Assembly (NCBI GenBank): GCA_004835665.1
Contig: RBKR01000004.1
Location: forward strand, 558,001 to 622,000
Length of the DNA: 64,000 bases
Direction: 5' to 3'
Source of the DNA: Phoma sp. XZ068
Lineage: Eukaryota; Ascomycota; Dothideomycetes; Pleosporales; Didymellaceae
Each line of letters opens with the position of its first letter. Within the stretch, counting starts at the first letter, position 1. The notes beneath the pieces were generated by a model. It was given only the letters and a program-made list of their open reading frames with translations, had not been told where the DNA came from and ran no database searches. Below are positions 11,867 through 24,100 of the stretch, one piece after another. The position numbers were made by a program, and so were the translations under genes.

Positions 11867-13716
11867 ATGTCCCCGCGCCGATCGTCGAGGGCCCGCACCA
11901 CCCAGCCTCCATCCAACGGCCAGACCGCGCACAGCGTCTCCTCTTCCTCCGTCTCATCAGCACGCACAGATCGTGCAACGAGAACCGACTACAAGCAGAC
12001 ATCACCGCACAAGTCCTCGACTCCCCACTCGCTCTCCTCAGAGGAGCCCGAAGAACCGTCGCACGACTCGCACATGGACCGACCATTGACTCGGCGCCGA
12101 ACGCGCGAGCAGGACGTCGACGATGACGACCTTGCAAAGCTCGACGACGATCTCGATGACGAGATGGTTGAGGAAGACGAGGTGACACGATGTGTGTGCG
12201 GCTACCAGGAATACCCAGGCCCGCCCTCAGACGCAGCCAGGTCGTTGGAAGGCGACGACCTCAGCGGCCTGTTCATTCAATGCGACATCTGCAAAGTTTG
12301 GCAACACGGTGGCTGCGTTGGCATCATGGACGAAGCCGCCAGCCCAGACGAGTATTTCTGTGAGGAGTGTCGTAAGGACCTTCACAAGGTCACTACAAGT
12401 CCCAAAGGGTACGTCAGCTTCTCAATTGCGGAAAGCTCTCCCCTGTGCATACTCGCCATCCAGTACCAAGCTAATTACCCCGCTCTAGCCAAAGATACTC
12501 TCGTTATCTCCCTGTCTACGACCAGCAGCACGGCAAGAAGGCCCGCAAATCCTCCATCTCGAAAGAGACAGTGTCTCCATCGAGTCGGCACAACGACCGC
12601 AACGCGAGAGCTAGTGTCGACTCGCTTGGCAAACGTCGATCCACGATGAATAGCAGGGCTGCCTACGATGAAGATGAGGTACTGCGCAAAGTACTAGAGG
12701 AGAGCAAACACGAGGGCGCGCCCTCCTCAGAAAACGGCAATCGCAAGAAGCGAAGTCGTGATGACAGCGAAGAGTGAGTCTTGTCTACTACGGAAAAACT
12801 GCATGACCAACCAGATCTGACAAGCCCTGCTGCAGAACTAAACCGGAAATCAAACGACAGCGCACAAGCTCCAGATCCCCAAGCAACTCCCCTGTTATTG
12901 AATCAGAGGATGACAGCACAAAAGCCTCTGCACCGAAGCAGAAACCGCGTGGCGCAGCCGCGAGAAGTCAACGAGAGAAAGAGCAGCGCGAGAAAGAGCG
13001 TGAACAAGAACGTACCGAGGCTGCCAACAGACGCAAAGGGCGTGCTGAACGCAGAAAGGCAGATGGTATGTTAGATGCAGTTGCCCACAATTGTTCTCGA
13101 CTCACAACAAGTAGAACTTGAAGCCTCCGAAGTCACACCTACTCCCACCGAGGAGCCCGCTGCTCCTGCCGTAGTCTCCACATCCGCGCCCCCCGAGGCA
13201 TCAGTGGACACTCCGAAGCCTGCGCCCGCCGCACGACGGGGCGGGCGACCTCCGCAGAAATCCCGAGGTCGTCTCGGCCGGAACCAGTACTCGCGAGATA
13301 CATTGTCCGCTGTGAACGGAGCATCTCCTGCGAACGAGAGCGGAAATTCTCCACAACCTAATGGCACAAACGGCAACAGCAACGGGCACGAGAGTAGTGA
13401 TGGCGCTACTGGGCACAAGACAACCAAGTCGAAGAATTCGCGCCTGCACAAGCTGTCATGGAACGACATCATGCGGCCAGCTGGCGCCATGCAGAGCTAT
13501 ATAGCCCAGCGCCAGGTGGAGATGGCTGGCGAGAAAGCGAGCCCAGCATCCTCTGTTCAGCCTCCAACGAACGGAGAACAACACCTGACAGAGGCGAAGC
13601 ACGAGGACACCGAATTGTCGGCATTCAAGGATCTCAGTACAACGCAGATGATGGACTATCTGAGTCGCGATCTGGTGCACTGGCAGAAGATGATCGCGGA
13701 GCAGAAGGAGAAGTAA
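11867..13716 (+). CDS. PHD-finger protein, CTI6-like
   Basis: Exons 11867-12408, 12489-12773, 12815-13065 and 13115-13716 give 559 aa. After a Ser/Arg-rich start and an acidic stretch (DDDDLAKLDDDLDDEMVEEDE) comes one PHD finger, about residues 109-168: CVC, CDIC, H-x2-C (HGGC) and CEEC, with the aromatic W of KVWQHGGC. A basic region (KKARKSS, RKKRSRDD) and a long Arg/Glu-rich helix (residues around 340) follow. The C-terminus has LSWNDIMRPAGAMQSYI and DLSTTQMMDYLSRDL. The plan matches yeast Cti6, a reader subunit of the Rpd3L histone deacetylase complex, so a nuclear role binding methylated H3K4 is likely. Introns 2 and 3 are only 41 and 49 bp and were set by frame. Confidence 0.82.
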
Positions 13717-14137
13717 GGCCATTGCTTCAAATAACAACAAACAACATTGCATTGCATCTCTGGCGCACGGCGTTCTCGCACCATTCAGGAGCTTTTTGGT
13801 AGCTGTACTACCCTTTCATCTGGCGTTTTCGGTCCTGTAACTGGCCATCTGGCATAGGTTTGCCAACCTGTACGGTTTTCCTACACTTCTCACAGATTCG
13901 ACATAATGCACAAGTCCTTGGCTTTCGCATTCGATTCACCTACCAGCAGCATCGCTGCATATTCTAGTGTGTATTATAGGGATTGTAGGGATTGGGTCTG
14001 GCGTTGGATTACACTCATCGGGTTGCAAGGACTCCATGTCCCAAGAAAGCACAATAGATGAACGACATAGCTTTCATAATTCATAACTTTCTCTCCTCAT
14101 TACACGCTTCCTGCATTTTGGACTGTCCACACGTATT
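13717..14137 (+). other. Convergent 3' intergenic region
   Basis: 421 bp between the ends of the PHD gene and the small minus-strand gene. No gene, repeat or RNA recognised; presumably the two 3' UTRs. Confidence 0.4.
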
Positions 14138-14476
14138 CTACTCTGCCTTGCCAACCTTAATCTCCAACACCCCACTCTTAGGATTCTTCTGCAACAACTC
14201 CAGAATCGCACCAAAGTTCTCTTCCGTCACCACTGTGTACTCTGGCCACACCTTCAAGTCGTACTCTTTGCTGCTCCAGTGAATCTTAAACTCCTGGATC
14301 TGCTCCTTAGTGTCCGCAGGCTTGTACTTGCCCATGAACTCGGCGCAGTTTGGCGACGTTGAGAGCGTAGATGTGATTTGTTTGTTCAGCGCTTTGAGCG
14401 TCGGCTTGGAAGTGTCGAGGACGATGAATTCGTGGCGATTGGAGGGCGGGACGGTGAAGAGAATGGGGAAGGACAT
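14138..14476 (-). CDS. Small hypothetical protein
   Basis: A single-exon 112-aa frame with an ATG at 14476 and TAA at 14138. The protein is soluble, with no signal peptide or membrane segment. Codon use is clean (AAG, CTC, ACC, GAG) and alternating hydrophobic strands and helices suggest a small globular fold: FPILFTVPPSNRHEFIVLD, then EFKIHWSSKEYDLKVWP, ending GVLEIKVGKAE. I do not recognise the family. It sits between the PHD gene (convergent) and the transhydrogenase gene (same strand, downstream end facing). Confidence 0.6.
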   Translation of the reverse strand: MSFPILFTVPPSNRHEFIVLDTSKPTLKALNKQITSTLSTSPNCAEFMGKYKPADTKEQIQEFKIHWSSKEYDLKVWPEYTVVTEENFGAILELLQKNPKSGVLEIKVGKAE

Positions 14477-14930
14477 GGTTGCGATGGTATGTAGATCTGG
14501 TGCGCGTTAGTATTGTGATAGTGATAGTGTATCGAAGCGCGATAACCTCACCGTTGCGATGATCTTGCGGTGTACGTGTATAATGATAATTAGTCCCAAC
14601 GGCGCGTGTGTCAAGTGTGCATTACGAGTCGTGATCTGGGGCTGCGCAACCTAAATCGCCTATCCTGCGTCCTTTGCAGGATTCCAAGCTTCGCGTTCTG
14701 CGGTACCAAGCTACGTCATCTGACAAGGATTGTGGCCGTTGAGTGATCTGCAATTCAGCCGTTTGGGCATGGCGCGAGCAGGGGTTGGTGGGGAAGCGAT
14801 TACAAACACCATCAGTTGCTCACGATGTGTGGGAGGCAAGTTGCACGGAACATCACGTGTATATGTATGCTGCAGCGACTATGCAATCGAATGACAGTAA
14901 GAAAGGGAATGCGCATATCCTTCACTCTCT
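14477..14930 (-). other. Intergenic, no gene seen
   Basis: 454 bp holding the promoter of the small protein at 14476 and the 3' flank of the transhydrogenase gene. Nothing else recognised. Confidence 0.35.
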
Positions 14931-17900
14931 TCAAAGGCCCTTAATCTTCTCCTCGAGCGCGCGTTTGATGGCTGCGTGATGATTAGAATGCATCTCAGCA
15001 CAGGAGAACTTGAGCACTTACCGTTGCAGCTATCGTTCGCGTCTCCAAACAGCATCTTCGTGTTCTCCATGTAGAACATCGGATTGGGTACATCAGCATA
15101 ACCACTGGCCATACCCCTCTTCATGATAACAACATGCTTACTCTTCCACGCATGCAAGACTGGCATACCAGCAATAGCAGATCCAGGCTCCAAGGCGATC
15201 GGGTTGACCGTGTCGTTGGCGCCGATGACGAGCGTGACGTCTGTCTCGGAAAAGTCATCGTTGATCTCGTCCATCTCGAGCACAATATCGTAGGGCACAC
15301 TGGCTTCAGCGAGCAGCACGTTGCACTGTCCTGGCATGCGGCCAGCAACAGGGTGAATGGCAAAGCGAACGTTGACGCCTTTGGCGCGAAGAGCTTGGAC
15401 AAAATCGGAGATGGCATACTGCGCTTTCGCGACAGCCATTCCGTAACCGACGACCTATAGTCGGGTAAGTACGTTCTAGCATCCTCTTAGGAGGTATCCA
15501 CTCACAATGATGACATTCTCGGCATTCATCAACGCTTCCGCCGTCTCTTCAGAGGTAGTCTTGGTGATTTCGCCCTCGATTTGTGCCTGCGCCTGGGGCG
15601 TTGCAGCTATACCACCGAACAAGACATTGGTGAGCGATCTGTTCATGGCGACGCACATGATATAGGACAGGATGGAGCCCGATACACCAATCAGGGCACC
15701 AACTGTGGTTAGTAGCGAGTTGTCTAACATGAAGCCCTCGGCGACAAGTGCAAATCCAGAGTAGGCATTCAGAACCGTAATGACGACTGGCATATCGGCA
15801 CCACCAATGGCTGCTGTTGTCGTGTAGCCTTTGATGAAGCTGAGAACCGCATTGCCGACCAAGCACGCAGCGCCGATGAGGGGCGCTCCAGGTGCACATG
15901 CTAGGAAGGCCCCAAGTGTGGCTGCGTTCGCACCAAGGAGCGTGCCGTTGATGAGATGGCGCCCAGGAAGCGCCAATGGTTTGGACGACATCTTCGCTGC
16001 CAGCTTCAAGAACGCGACGATGCTCCCTGTGAACGTCACACCGCCAATCAGAACACCAAGGTAGGCGCTGACTAGGTGCAATGTCGAGATGTCACCAGTG
16101 TGGCCAAGGACACTGCCGATACTAGTCAAGACAGCTGCAAGACCGACAACGGAGTGTAGCGCGGCAACTGTCTGTGGAAGCGAAGTGGGAGTGATACGTC
16201 TGCCAATGACAAGTCCAGCGACAGTACCAATAGCAGCGACTCCAGCAAATTGGGTCAGCACGTCTGTCGTGAAGCCAACCGCAGCCAAAGAGGCCAAGAT
16301 ACCAGACATGACACCGAGTATACCAAGCAGATTACCGCGACGGGCTGTAGCCTGCGAGGCAAGGCCAGAGAGGGAGGCTACGCAAAGGACACTGCTGACG
16401 AGGTACCCAGCCTGAACCAGACCAGCCATTCCTGTCGAAACAGCTGCAACATAACCACCACCGAACAGAACGGCGGGGATTGCGTAGAGCCATGAGTATT
16501 CCGGGGGGTCCGTTGGGCGCTTGAACATGTCCAGCATGCGTTTGGTGATCATGAAGCCACCCGCGACGTTGACGGATGCAAGTAGTACAGAAAGCGCACC
16601 AAGAGTCTGAGGGATGGTCCCTGGAAGGTAGCCACCGCCCATGACGAAAAGACCTCCAATGCCAACCATACCGGAGATGGCGTTGGTGACACTCATAAGA
16701 GGTGAGTGCAGGGCAGGCGCGACACCCCAGACCACTCGGTAACCAATCAAACTTGCCAAAGCAAACGTGAATGCATTTGACATGAACAGTGGCCTACATT
16801 CTGTCAGCAAATGAACTTCACGATGGAGTGGCATCTTACGAAGTGTATTTGCCAAGCGCAAGAGCAGTAGTCATACCAGCAGTTACAGTCGCAACTTGGC
16901 GAGACTGAGTCTGCCATGGAGTGAGAGCAACTATGCTTGCAACCTGGTCTGCAGGCGAATGTGCTGGTTTGGATTGAGCTGGTGGAGGTGCAGGTCGAGG
17001 AGCTGGCGGGATAATCTTTCCATCATAAGTTACAATGGAACCACGTGTGACCTCGTCGGTAAGATCGACATCGTAGTACTTTTCTTTCTTATCCTTAGGC
17101 ACGAGCGAGAGAAGTAGTTTGGTGACGTTGTTAGAGTAGAGCGTAGAAGATTGGGTGGGCAATCGAGACGGGAGATCAGTGTATCCTGTTTGATGGTCAG
17201 TCTGACTTCCAAGCCCAGCCTTTTGCACTTACCGATGACGGTTACACCATCATATTTAGTCAGCTTTCCAGGCTCAGTAGCTTCGCAATTACCGCCAGCC
17301 TCAGCTGCGAGATCAACAACAACCGATCCGGGTCTCATAGCTTTGAGCATGGCCTTCGTTATGAGCTTAGGTGCAGGTTTTCCAGGGATCAGAGCGGTGG
17401 TGATGACAATATCGACTTCCCGACACTGTTCGTAGAAGAGTTTCATCTCTGCCTCGATGAATTCTTTCGACATCACCTTGGCATAGCCACCAGCACCCGA
17501 ACCATCTTCTTCAATCTCTACTTCGATGAATTCAGCACCGAGGGACTGGACTTGCTCGCGAGCTGCTGAGCGAGTGTCAAAACCACGGACAATAGCGCCC
17601 ATACGTCGTGCCTGCAAAGTTGTCAATTGAGGATGATAATTCGCTAGACTGGAAACTCACAGTTGCAATGGCACTCAGGCCTGCAACACCGGCACCGATG
17701 ACAAGGACTTTGCAGGGTGGAATCTGAATTGTGTCAGTACCATCCTATAATATTGCAGATCATGTGACTTACTTTTCCAGCAGCTGTTGTCTGTCCAGTT
17801 AGGAAACGTCCGAAGTGGTTCGAAGCTTCTAAAACAGCTTTATACCCAGCAATATTGGCCATAGAACTGTTCCAATGTCAGCGATGCATCAGTTGAGACG

Positions 17901-18651
17901 ACCATTCTCATCACACTAACCTTAAAGCATCAAATACCTGTGCTCGAGAGATGCGAGGAACCATGTCCATGGCAAATGCAGTAGCCTTTCGAGACGCGAT
18001 TCGGTCTACAATATGCTTGTTTTGTACAGGATAGAGAAATGAGATGATAGTAGCACCCTCGCGGATAGCGTCGACCTCACTGTCCCCTCCATCGATACTG
18101 AGAGGCCTGACTTTTAACATGATGTCAGCCTCAGAGAAGACGCTCCTGCGGTCGACGGTCTTAGCGCCAGCCTGCTCGTACGCCTCGTCGGTGAATTGGG
18201 CTTCAGCACCAGCACCACGTTCAATCAGAACCCGTGAGAAGCCCTTCTTAAGCAGGAGTTTGACATTCTGCGGCGTAATGGCGACTCTTCGTTCGCCTGG
18301 GTAGCTCTCTTTGGGAATACCGATAGTCAGGTTCGAGTAGGGTCCAGCACTGAATGGAGGCGAGGTAGGGATCTCCTCATCATGCGGCTCCGCTGCAGCA
18401 TAGGATGCATAGCGTGTTAAGGCTGTATTCTGGACCTTGGTGGCACGCTGCTGCAGGCACAGCGGACGCAGACGGGTTAAACTCCGGATGCCTGCAGCCG
18501 TCTGCTCGAGATGTTTGGAATGGAACTCATGCTGTAGGACTGGTGCTGCTCGAAGGTTGAAGAAGGAGGCACACGGGATCAGGCCACCGTGACTGCCCCG
18601 TGAGCGAACAGCAAGCCGGTACCCAGCGATGCAGTTGGATGGCGCGCTCAT
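14931..18651 (-). CDS. NNT: NAD(P) transhydrogenase, proton-translocating, mitochondrial
   Basis: Eight exons: 18651-17921, 17866-17773, 17723-17661, 17611-17233, 17185-16840, 16793-15506, 15454-15022 and 14971-14931. They give 1124 aa; introns are 46-54 bp. Order: an N-terminal Arg/Ser-rich, mitochondrial-type leader (about 100 aa); domain I, starting at LTIGIPKESYPGERRVAITP and containing the NAD site GAGVAGLSAIATARRMG; a Pro-rich linker (PPAPRPAPPPAQ); the membrane domain II with about 12-14 hydrophobic helices; and the NADP-binding domain III (VVGYGMAVAKAQYAI, GANDTVNP, ending RALEEKIKGL). It uses the proton gradient to reduce NADP+ with NADH in the inner membrane. It is the fused single-chain form, joining the equivalents of bacterial PntA and PntB. 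Upstream ATG 18651 opens the leader. Confidence 0.95.
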
Positions 18652-19653
18652 GATGCTGTCTCAGGAAGAAACGACCCAGAAGAAGATGTCTGCGACCCGC
18701 ATCTGCTGGTAGTTGTTTGCGCAACACGAGTAGGTGGGATGCAGGAAACACACAAATGCCACGAATTGCGAAACATAGGTACATAAGGGGTGTACCTTTG
18801 GGCGGCCATTGGCATGTACGCGCCTGCCTCGCGTTCTATTTTCCCGCTTAGCCAGGCTTCCCCGCACATCTACCCCACGCTCCACAAGGTTCGGCCGCTC
18901 TCCGCCAACAAGCGGCAAGGGCAACTCAGAAAGGGTCTTTTGAGCCCCAAGTCTCTGCTGATGACTGAACTGCCTTGCTCTTCATCAAAATCATCGCCAT
19001 ATTTTCATTACAACTGAGCAGAGGCTGCACTTGTTGTACCCTTCGATGTAGTTGTTTGCTCGCTGACCCGTTCGACGATCACGCGCTGTGGGTCCGGCTT
19101 GTCAAGACCCGCCCTCCTTCCCGAATAAGTGTCTTGGGCTCTCTTTTTGCAGCAGGGTGTCCTGGCATCCCGCAAAGCTGTGGCGAGTCAGGGCGATTCA
19201 TCAGCATACTGCGCACCACGCAGTTTCCAATCAACATCACTTGGAGGAGCATCTGAACTCTAGGGATCTGAACACGTAGCTGAAGATACCTGCTGAAAAG
19301 TGTTGTTCTTCTGCTGCGGACGTTGAAGAACATGGCATGTCCCCAGTTTGCGCCGGTGAAGTCCACCTACAGTAACGCAGCAGGTCTTGGAACAATGGCA
19401 AGTCACAGCAGATGCAGAGGTATGAAAACGTTCAATAAACTTAAAACATTAAACCTGCAAAGACTATTTCTACAGTTCCAACGATGTCGTCGTGACAGAT
19501 GAGCTAATAAGCTCAAAAGGGGCATGAATATGTACACTTGATAAGAGAAGGAATCCATCCCTGCATCCACTCAAACTTCTATCAAATTCCCAAGCGCCGA
19601 ATAGATGCGGGCATACGCTTTAGTTCAACCTAAGCGTTGCGAGTTCAAAACTC
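18652..19653 (-). other. Intergenic, no gene seen
   Basis: About 1 kb between the transhydrogenase start and the secreted-protein stop (both minus strand). Short frames only; no domain, repeat or RNA gene recognised. Confidence 0.4.
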
Positions 19654-21042
19654 TTAGTTCTTCCAGCCAAGACCCCAGTTGAAGCTGGCGTTGACATCGA
19701 CGTCGAAAGTGTAGGACTTCTGGCAACCCCAAGGAGAGCTACCACCGCCAGAGATGTCAAGAGTGGCCTGCGCAGGGGTGAACTTCTTGGTGAAGAGACG
19801 GCAGTGGGTACCGTAGCCAATGCCGGACTTGTCGAGGTAGGCGGCCTGGAACTGGACGCAGCCACCCTTGCTCATGCCGAGAAGGGCCAGGAGAGCACCG
19901 AGAACGCCCTTGGAGCGGTTGACATCGTTCTGCTTCTGGGCATACGCAGCGCAGAGAGAAGGATCATAAGGACCGGGGAAAGTCTTTTGGCCCATGCAGT
20001 AACGGGGCTGGTCGTGGATCTTGTTGCCACAGCTCTGGGGCTTGCTGCACGAAGGAGGAGTGGGAGGAGTGTAGGTGCCCTTGTTATAACCGTTGGATCC
20101 GGTGATGACGACCTTGAAGTTGTCACGGCCCTCGCCAGTGTTGGTAGCAGTGTCCTTGGTAACCTTCTGTCCCCAAATGGAGCACTTGTAGTTGATGATG
20201 GAAGGAGGGTTATCGCAAGAGCACTGGTGAGGGTTCCACTTAGGGTCACGCTCAATGTAGATGTTGAAGCCCGTGCAGGTAGGGTTGCCGTCGCAGAACT
20301 TGGAGCAGCTAGCAACATCGTAGCTGTCAAGAGTCTTGTAGGAAATGTATCCGTTGCCGGTAGTGGCGCCCTGGAGGTTAACGAAAGCCTGCTCGTAGCC
20401 AGTGGGAGTCTTGGCTGAGATAGCAAGCTGCTTGTAATCAGGGTTGTTCAAGAAACCATCGACGGTGTCATCCTTGGGGGGAGTGCCAGCTCCGGCAGGC
20501 TGGGGAGCACATGGGTCATCAGGGTTGATGAAGCCGCAGTAGGTGCCGACCTCAATTTGCGTAGGGCAAGCGGGGTCAGAGGTGAAAGCATATGTGTTGA
20601 CCCAGTTGACAGGAGTGCAAGAAGAAGGGACAACACCGTCAGTGGTCGAGGGAGCCTTGGTGGTCTGACCGGGAACAACAGGGGAAGGTGTGGGGGTAGG
20701 CGTAGGTGTCGGGGTAGTGGCAGGGGTGCTCGGCTGGGGAGCAGGCTTAGGAGGGAACAACCAAGACCAGTCCCACCAGAACGTGCGTGCCTCAAGGTGC
20801 TTCTCGTTGATGCTTCTCTTGACAGCAGCAGCCTGAGCGGTTGCAACGCCGGTGGCGGCAGAAGCAGCCTGAGCCTGAGCGGCTCCCTGCACGTAAGCAG
20901 TCTCCTGGGCAGGGCCAACACCGACGGGAGGACCCTGGGTGAGGGTCGCCGCCAGGGCATCAAGACCGTTGGGGTCAAAAGCTTGCGGAGCCGGGCTCGC
21001 GGCGACGAGGGCGGCAGCCCCGAAGATGATTGCGTAACGCAT
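19654..21042 (-). CDS. Secreted cysteine-rich protein with Thr/Pro linker, unknown function
   Basis: One uninterrupted exon, 462 aa, ATG 21042. Residues 1-16 form a signal peptide (MRYAIIFGAAALVAAS). An Ala/Gln-rich pro-like region follows and ends at a Kex2-type Lys75-Arg76 site, with RTFWWDWSW just after. A linker of TP repeats (about 105-125) leads to a cysteine-rich domain of about 330 aa with many GFxxY/Cys motifs (CSKFCDGNPTCTGFNIYIERDP). That segment resembles the PAN/apple-like text common in fungal wall-associated proteins. There is no GPI-type tail. Codon use is strongly biased to C, so expression is probably high. Enzyme residues are not visible. Role in wall binding or host contact is only a guess. 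Confidence 0.85.
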   Translation of the reverse strand: MRYAIIFGAAALVAASPAPQAFDPNGLDALAATLTQGPPVGVGPAQETAYVQGAAQAQAASAATGVATAQAAAVKRSINEKHLEARTFWWDWSWLFPPKPAPQPSTPATTPTPTPTPTPSPVVPGQTTKAPSTTDGVVPSSCTPVNWVNTYAFTSDPACPTQIEVGTYCGFINPDDPCAPQPAGAGTPPKDDTVDGFLNNPDYKQLAISAKTPTGYEQAFVNLQGATTGNGYISYKTLDSYDVASCSKFCDGNPTCTGFNIYIERDPKWNPHQCSCDNPPSIINYKCSIWGQKVTKDTATNTGEGRDNFKVVITGSNGYNKGTYTPPTPPSCSKPQSCGNKIHDQPRYCMGQKTFPGPYDPSLCAAYAQKQNDVNRSKGVLGALLALLGMSKGGCVQFQAAYLDKSGIGYGTHCRLFTKKFTPAQATLDISGGGSSPWGCQKSYTFDVDVNASFNWGLGWKN

Positions 21043-21150
21043 GGTGAATGACCAGGGTTTAAAACCTCTGTGAAAAAGGATGAAGCTGAAGGAAGTGAGA
21101 GACTGGGGTGTAGAGACCGATGATGATGATCTTCCTCCCTGGTGAGCTCT

Positions 21151-21162
21151 TATCTTTATATA
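21151..21162 (-). promoter_or_regulatory. TATA box of the secreted-protein gene
   Basis: On the minus strand this reads TATATAAAGATA, about 110 bp before ATG 21042. It is a strong TATA match, which fits a highly or conditionally expressed gene. Confidence 0.6.
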
Positions 21163-24100
21163 CGTAGGGCCTCAGTCCAGAGGTGCCTCGGATCCGCTGA
21201 ATGATTCCATTTCAAGGTCATTGCGCAGGTCCAGAAACCGCCGGTACGCTGGACCTGCACCATGGCCGGTCGACTCCCGCTGTAGTCGAGTACATTAGCG
21301 TGCATCTCTGACAGGCCAGATTAGGCAAGCTTTCGGTAGCAACGTGCAGAGCACATGCAGGTACAGGGCCTGGCCACCAATAATGCGCCGTCAAGACGCC
21401 ATCAAGCCTCAAGCGAGTGGATAGTCTTGTGAATAATCGGGTTAGTGGTAAGGCTGAATCAACAAGCGAGAGCTTGGGATATTTTTAACCAACCTGTTTT
21501 GGTGTTTCACGATCACGCTAGCCAAATAGCTCCAACTCCGCTGTTTGTTAAATCGATAGTTTTTGACAGCTTTTGCTCGCAAAGGAAAACCTTCTGCACC
21601 AGGGGTGGTTCCTTTGAGAAGTTGCATGGCCAGTCGAAACACCGATACCTTATTTTTGGGGCATGCAGCATGTGTTCCTGTGCGCTTGCGTCACAGGAAG
21701 AGAGCGCACACCTGACGCGGGATCCGAGCATGTTGGTATTCCGCTTCAATTCGTTCGACGTTGCTCTATTGCAGTGGTACCGTATCGTATGGCTGTATTC
21801 CAGAACCTTGGTAGTGCATTTGTGATGTAGACTTTGGTCCGGTTGGAATACACACTGTCAGCCACACTCGTGAAGAAATTTGGGTTGAAGGAACACGTCG
21901 AGTGCAGCTCTCAACCAAAGCCTGAGGTTGCTGTGGCGCGGAGTCAGTAGCCGACGATACGATGCTTGCAAAGCTGTGGCTGGTCTCTGGCTACAAGGAT
22001 ACTTAGGTTCCTCGTATTCAAGTCGTTGATTTGAGAGCTGGAACAGCCGCCGTGCGAGGCAAAAAGGCCAATCTACGGGACCCAATGGTAGATCGTGGGG
22101 CAGCTGTCGCCCTTGCGGGACCTGTTGATCGAGCGTTGTGGTGTAAGACCCACTTATCTATGTTCTGTTTCTGTTGGCACCGAGGCTGGCGTACCAAACG
22201 CGGATGATGTTCTCCCACCACGTGCTGTCCCCGAACCGAATCGAGCAGGTGACGATAGTACATGCATCTTGCATGCATACACTACATACTTCTACCCATG
22301 CCACAGCAACGCGCATGGGCGCCAGCACACAACCGACACGTAGCAAATACTTGTCGAACTTTAACACTGGCTGCATCGCACTTCGGGATGTCTCCAGGTT
22401 GAGTGCGCTTGGACGGTGCTCCTGCACAAATTCGAACGCTAATGGCTCGAGTGAGACTGTGCTCCGGAGCAGAGGCTCTGCTCCATGTTCCGAACAATGT
22501 GTGCTGCTGCCCCTAGTCCAGGGACCGGTCGCTAACACATCCGTGCGTCTCCACTTCGGTTGTTGTTCCCAGTCAGTGTACCCAAAGTGGGAGGCGTCTT
22601 CGAAGTTGGTAGGTGCTTAGCTGAGATAGGGTCCGCCCCCAGTACCAGAGAGGCTTAGCGTTTGAAACAGGAACCATCGATCACCAAGTAGTGCCCGCCG
22701 CTTCCCCCAAACCTGATCGTCCCCCTGACTTTGGCCGTCCAGAGTTCCTCAAAGTTTGGTGACCTGCTCGCCCAGCCATGTTGCATGACAGAGACCCACG
22801 TCAACAGAGCTGAGCCACACCTATGATGCTTCCTCCAATGGCAGGAGGACTAACGGGCGACTCACCCAAGCCTCAATACATGTGGCGGGAGTTTAATAGT
22901 CCGGAGCCACGGTTGAAAGCTATTGAGCAGTTCACGCGACATTATGCTTTGCGAGCGTCTGCAACCTAACGCCCGCCCGTCGTCTGCTCATCGGAATCCA
23001 TGCAAGTCATCCTCTTAACGTCATCGAGTGCTACGGGACCTCTTACCCGGTACAATGCTCTTGGCTAGTAAGGAAGCTATCGATAATAACTTGCCGAGTT
23101 GGCCGGTGAACAATTGACAATGTGCAGTTTCAGACCGCATTAGCGTGCCCGGAGCCTCGCCGCAGGGCCAATCCCTTCACACGGAGACTTCGTACGAATC
23201 GTGTGATCAAATGTGCTCGTCAACTGCGCGCTCGTCTGCTGCAATGTTTATTGATTTGTGTGGCTCCCCACACACACGCTACTGTCTGCGCCAGGTACAG
23301 AAAATGAACATCGATCGATGGTCAACGCACAGAAAGAGACCAGCAACAGTGTTGTGACTCAATATGCCATTTCAAACTGCAGCAGGCGCCTAGCCAGCGA
23401 CTGCTTTGAAGATTTTCGCTCTTTGATCCCTCGAAGAACGCGAGTTTTCTCTCTGATGATTAGTCTCGGTCGTCTCCTGTCACTTGGGACTCACCGTCGT
23501 GTCGGTTTTAGGACCCTGATTGGTAGGATAAAGCAGCGTTGTAACCATCTAACGTTTCCACGCGACAGAACAATGAAATGTTCCGCCAGGGTTCTCACCC
23601 GTGGGAACTTTCCGAAATCTTCCCACCCACGGGGTGAGGCTCTGTCGCCGATCTCTTAGCCCTGCAGTTTCACAGTCCTGTGGTCTGGTCTTCCATTCTG
23701 CGGTAGTTGGTACCATAACTGGAGGGATAGCTTACCTTTCCTTGGGCCTCGCTAGACTACATAGAACCTTCAGTTCCTGTTCCTCGCCGAACCATGGTAC
23801 TGTCAGCGTGTTTGATCATTTTCTCCCCATGTGTCTCCTCTCCCACGCTCTGACCTTTGCCCTTGGCCGTCGCTGCCAAACCACGGTTTGTAAGGGCTCT
23901 TCCACGCGAGTTCGGCACGTGGCTGACGTCCAGACGCCTGATTTGTCAACCGGAGAACACATGTTGTTGACATGTTTGAGAATGTCGAGCTGGCTGCTGC
24001 AATGTAAACAAAAAATTCAGCTAAAACTTCATTCCTATCGAGCAAAGGTGTCAAATTATCGCCACAAAGGTCGTAAGAACTGTCATAGAACTCTTCAGCT

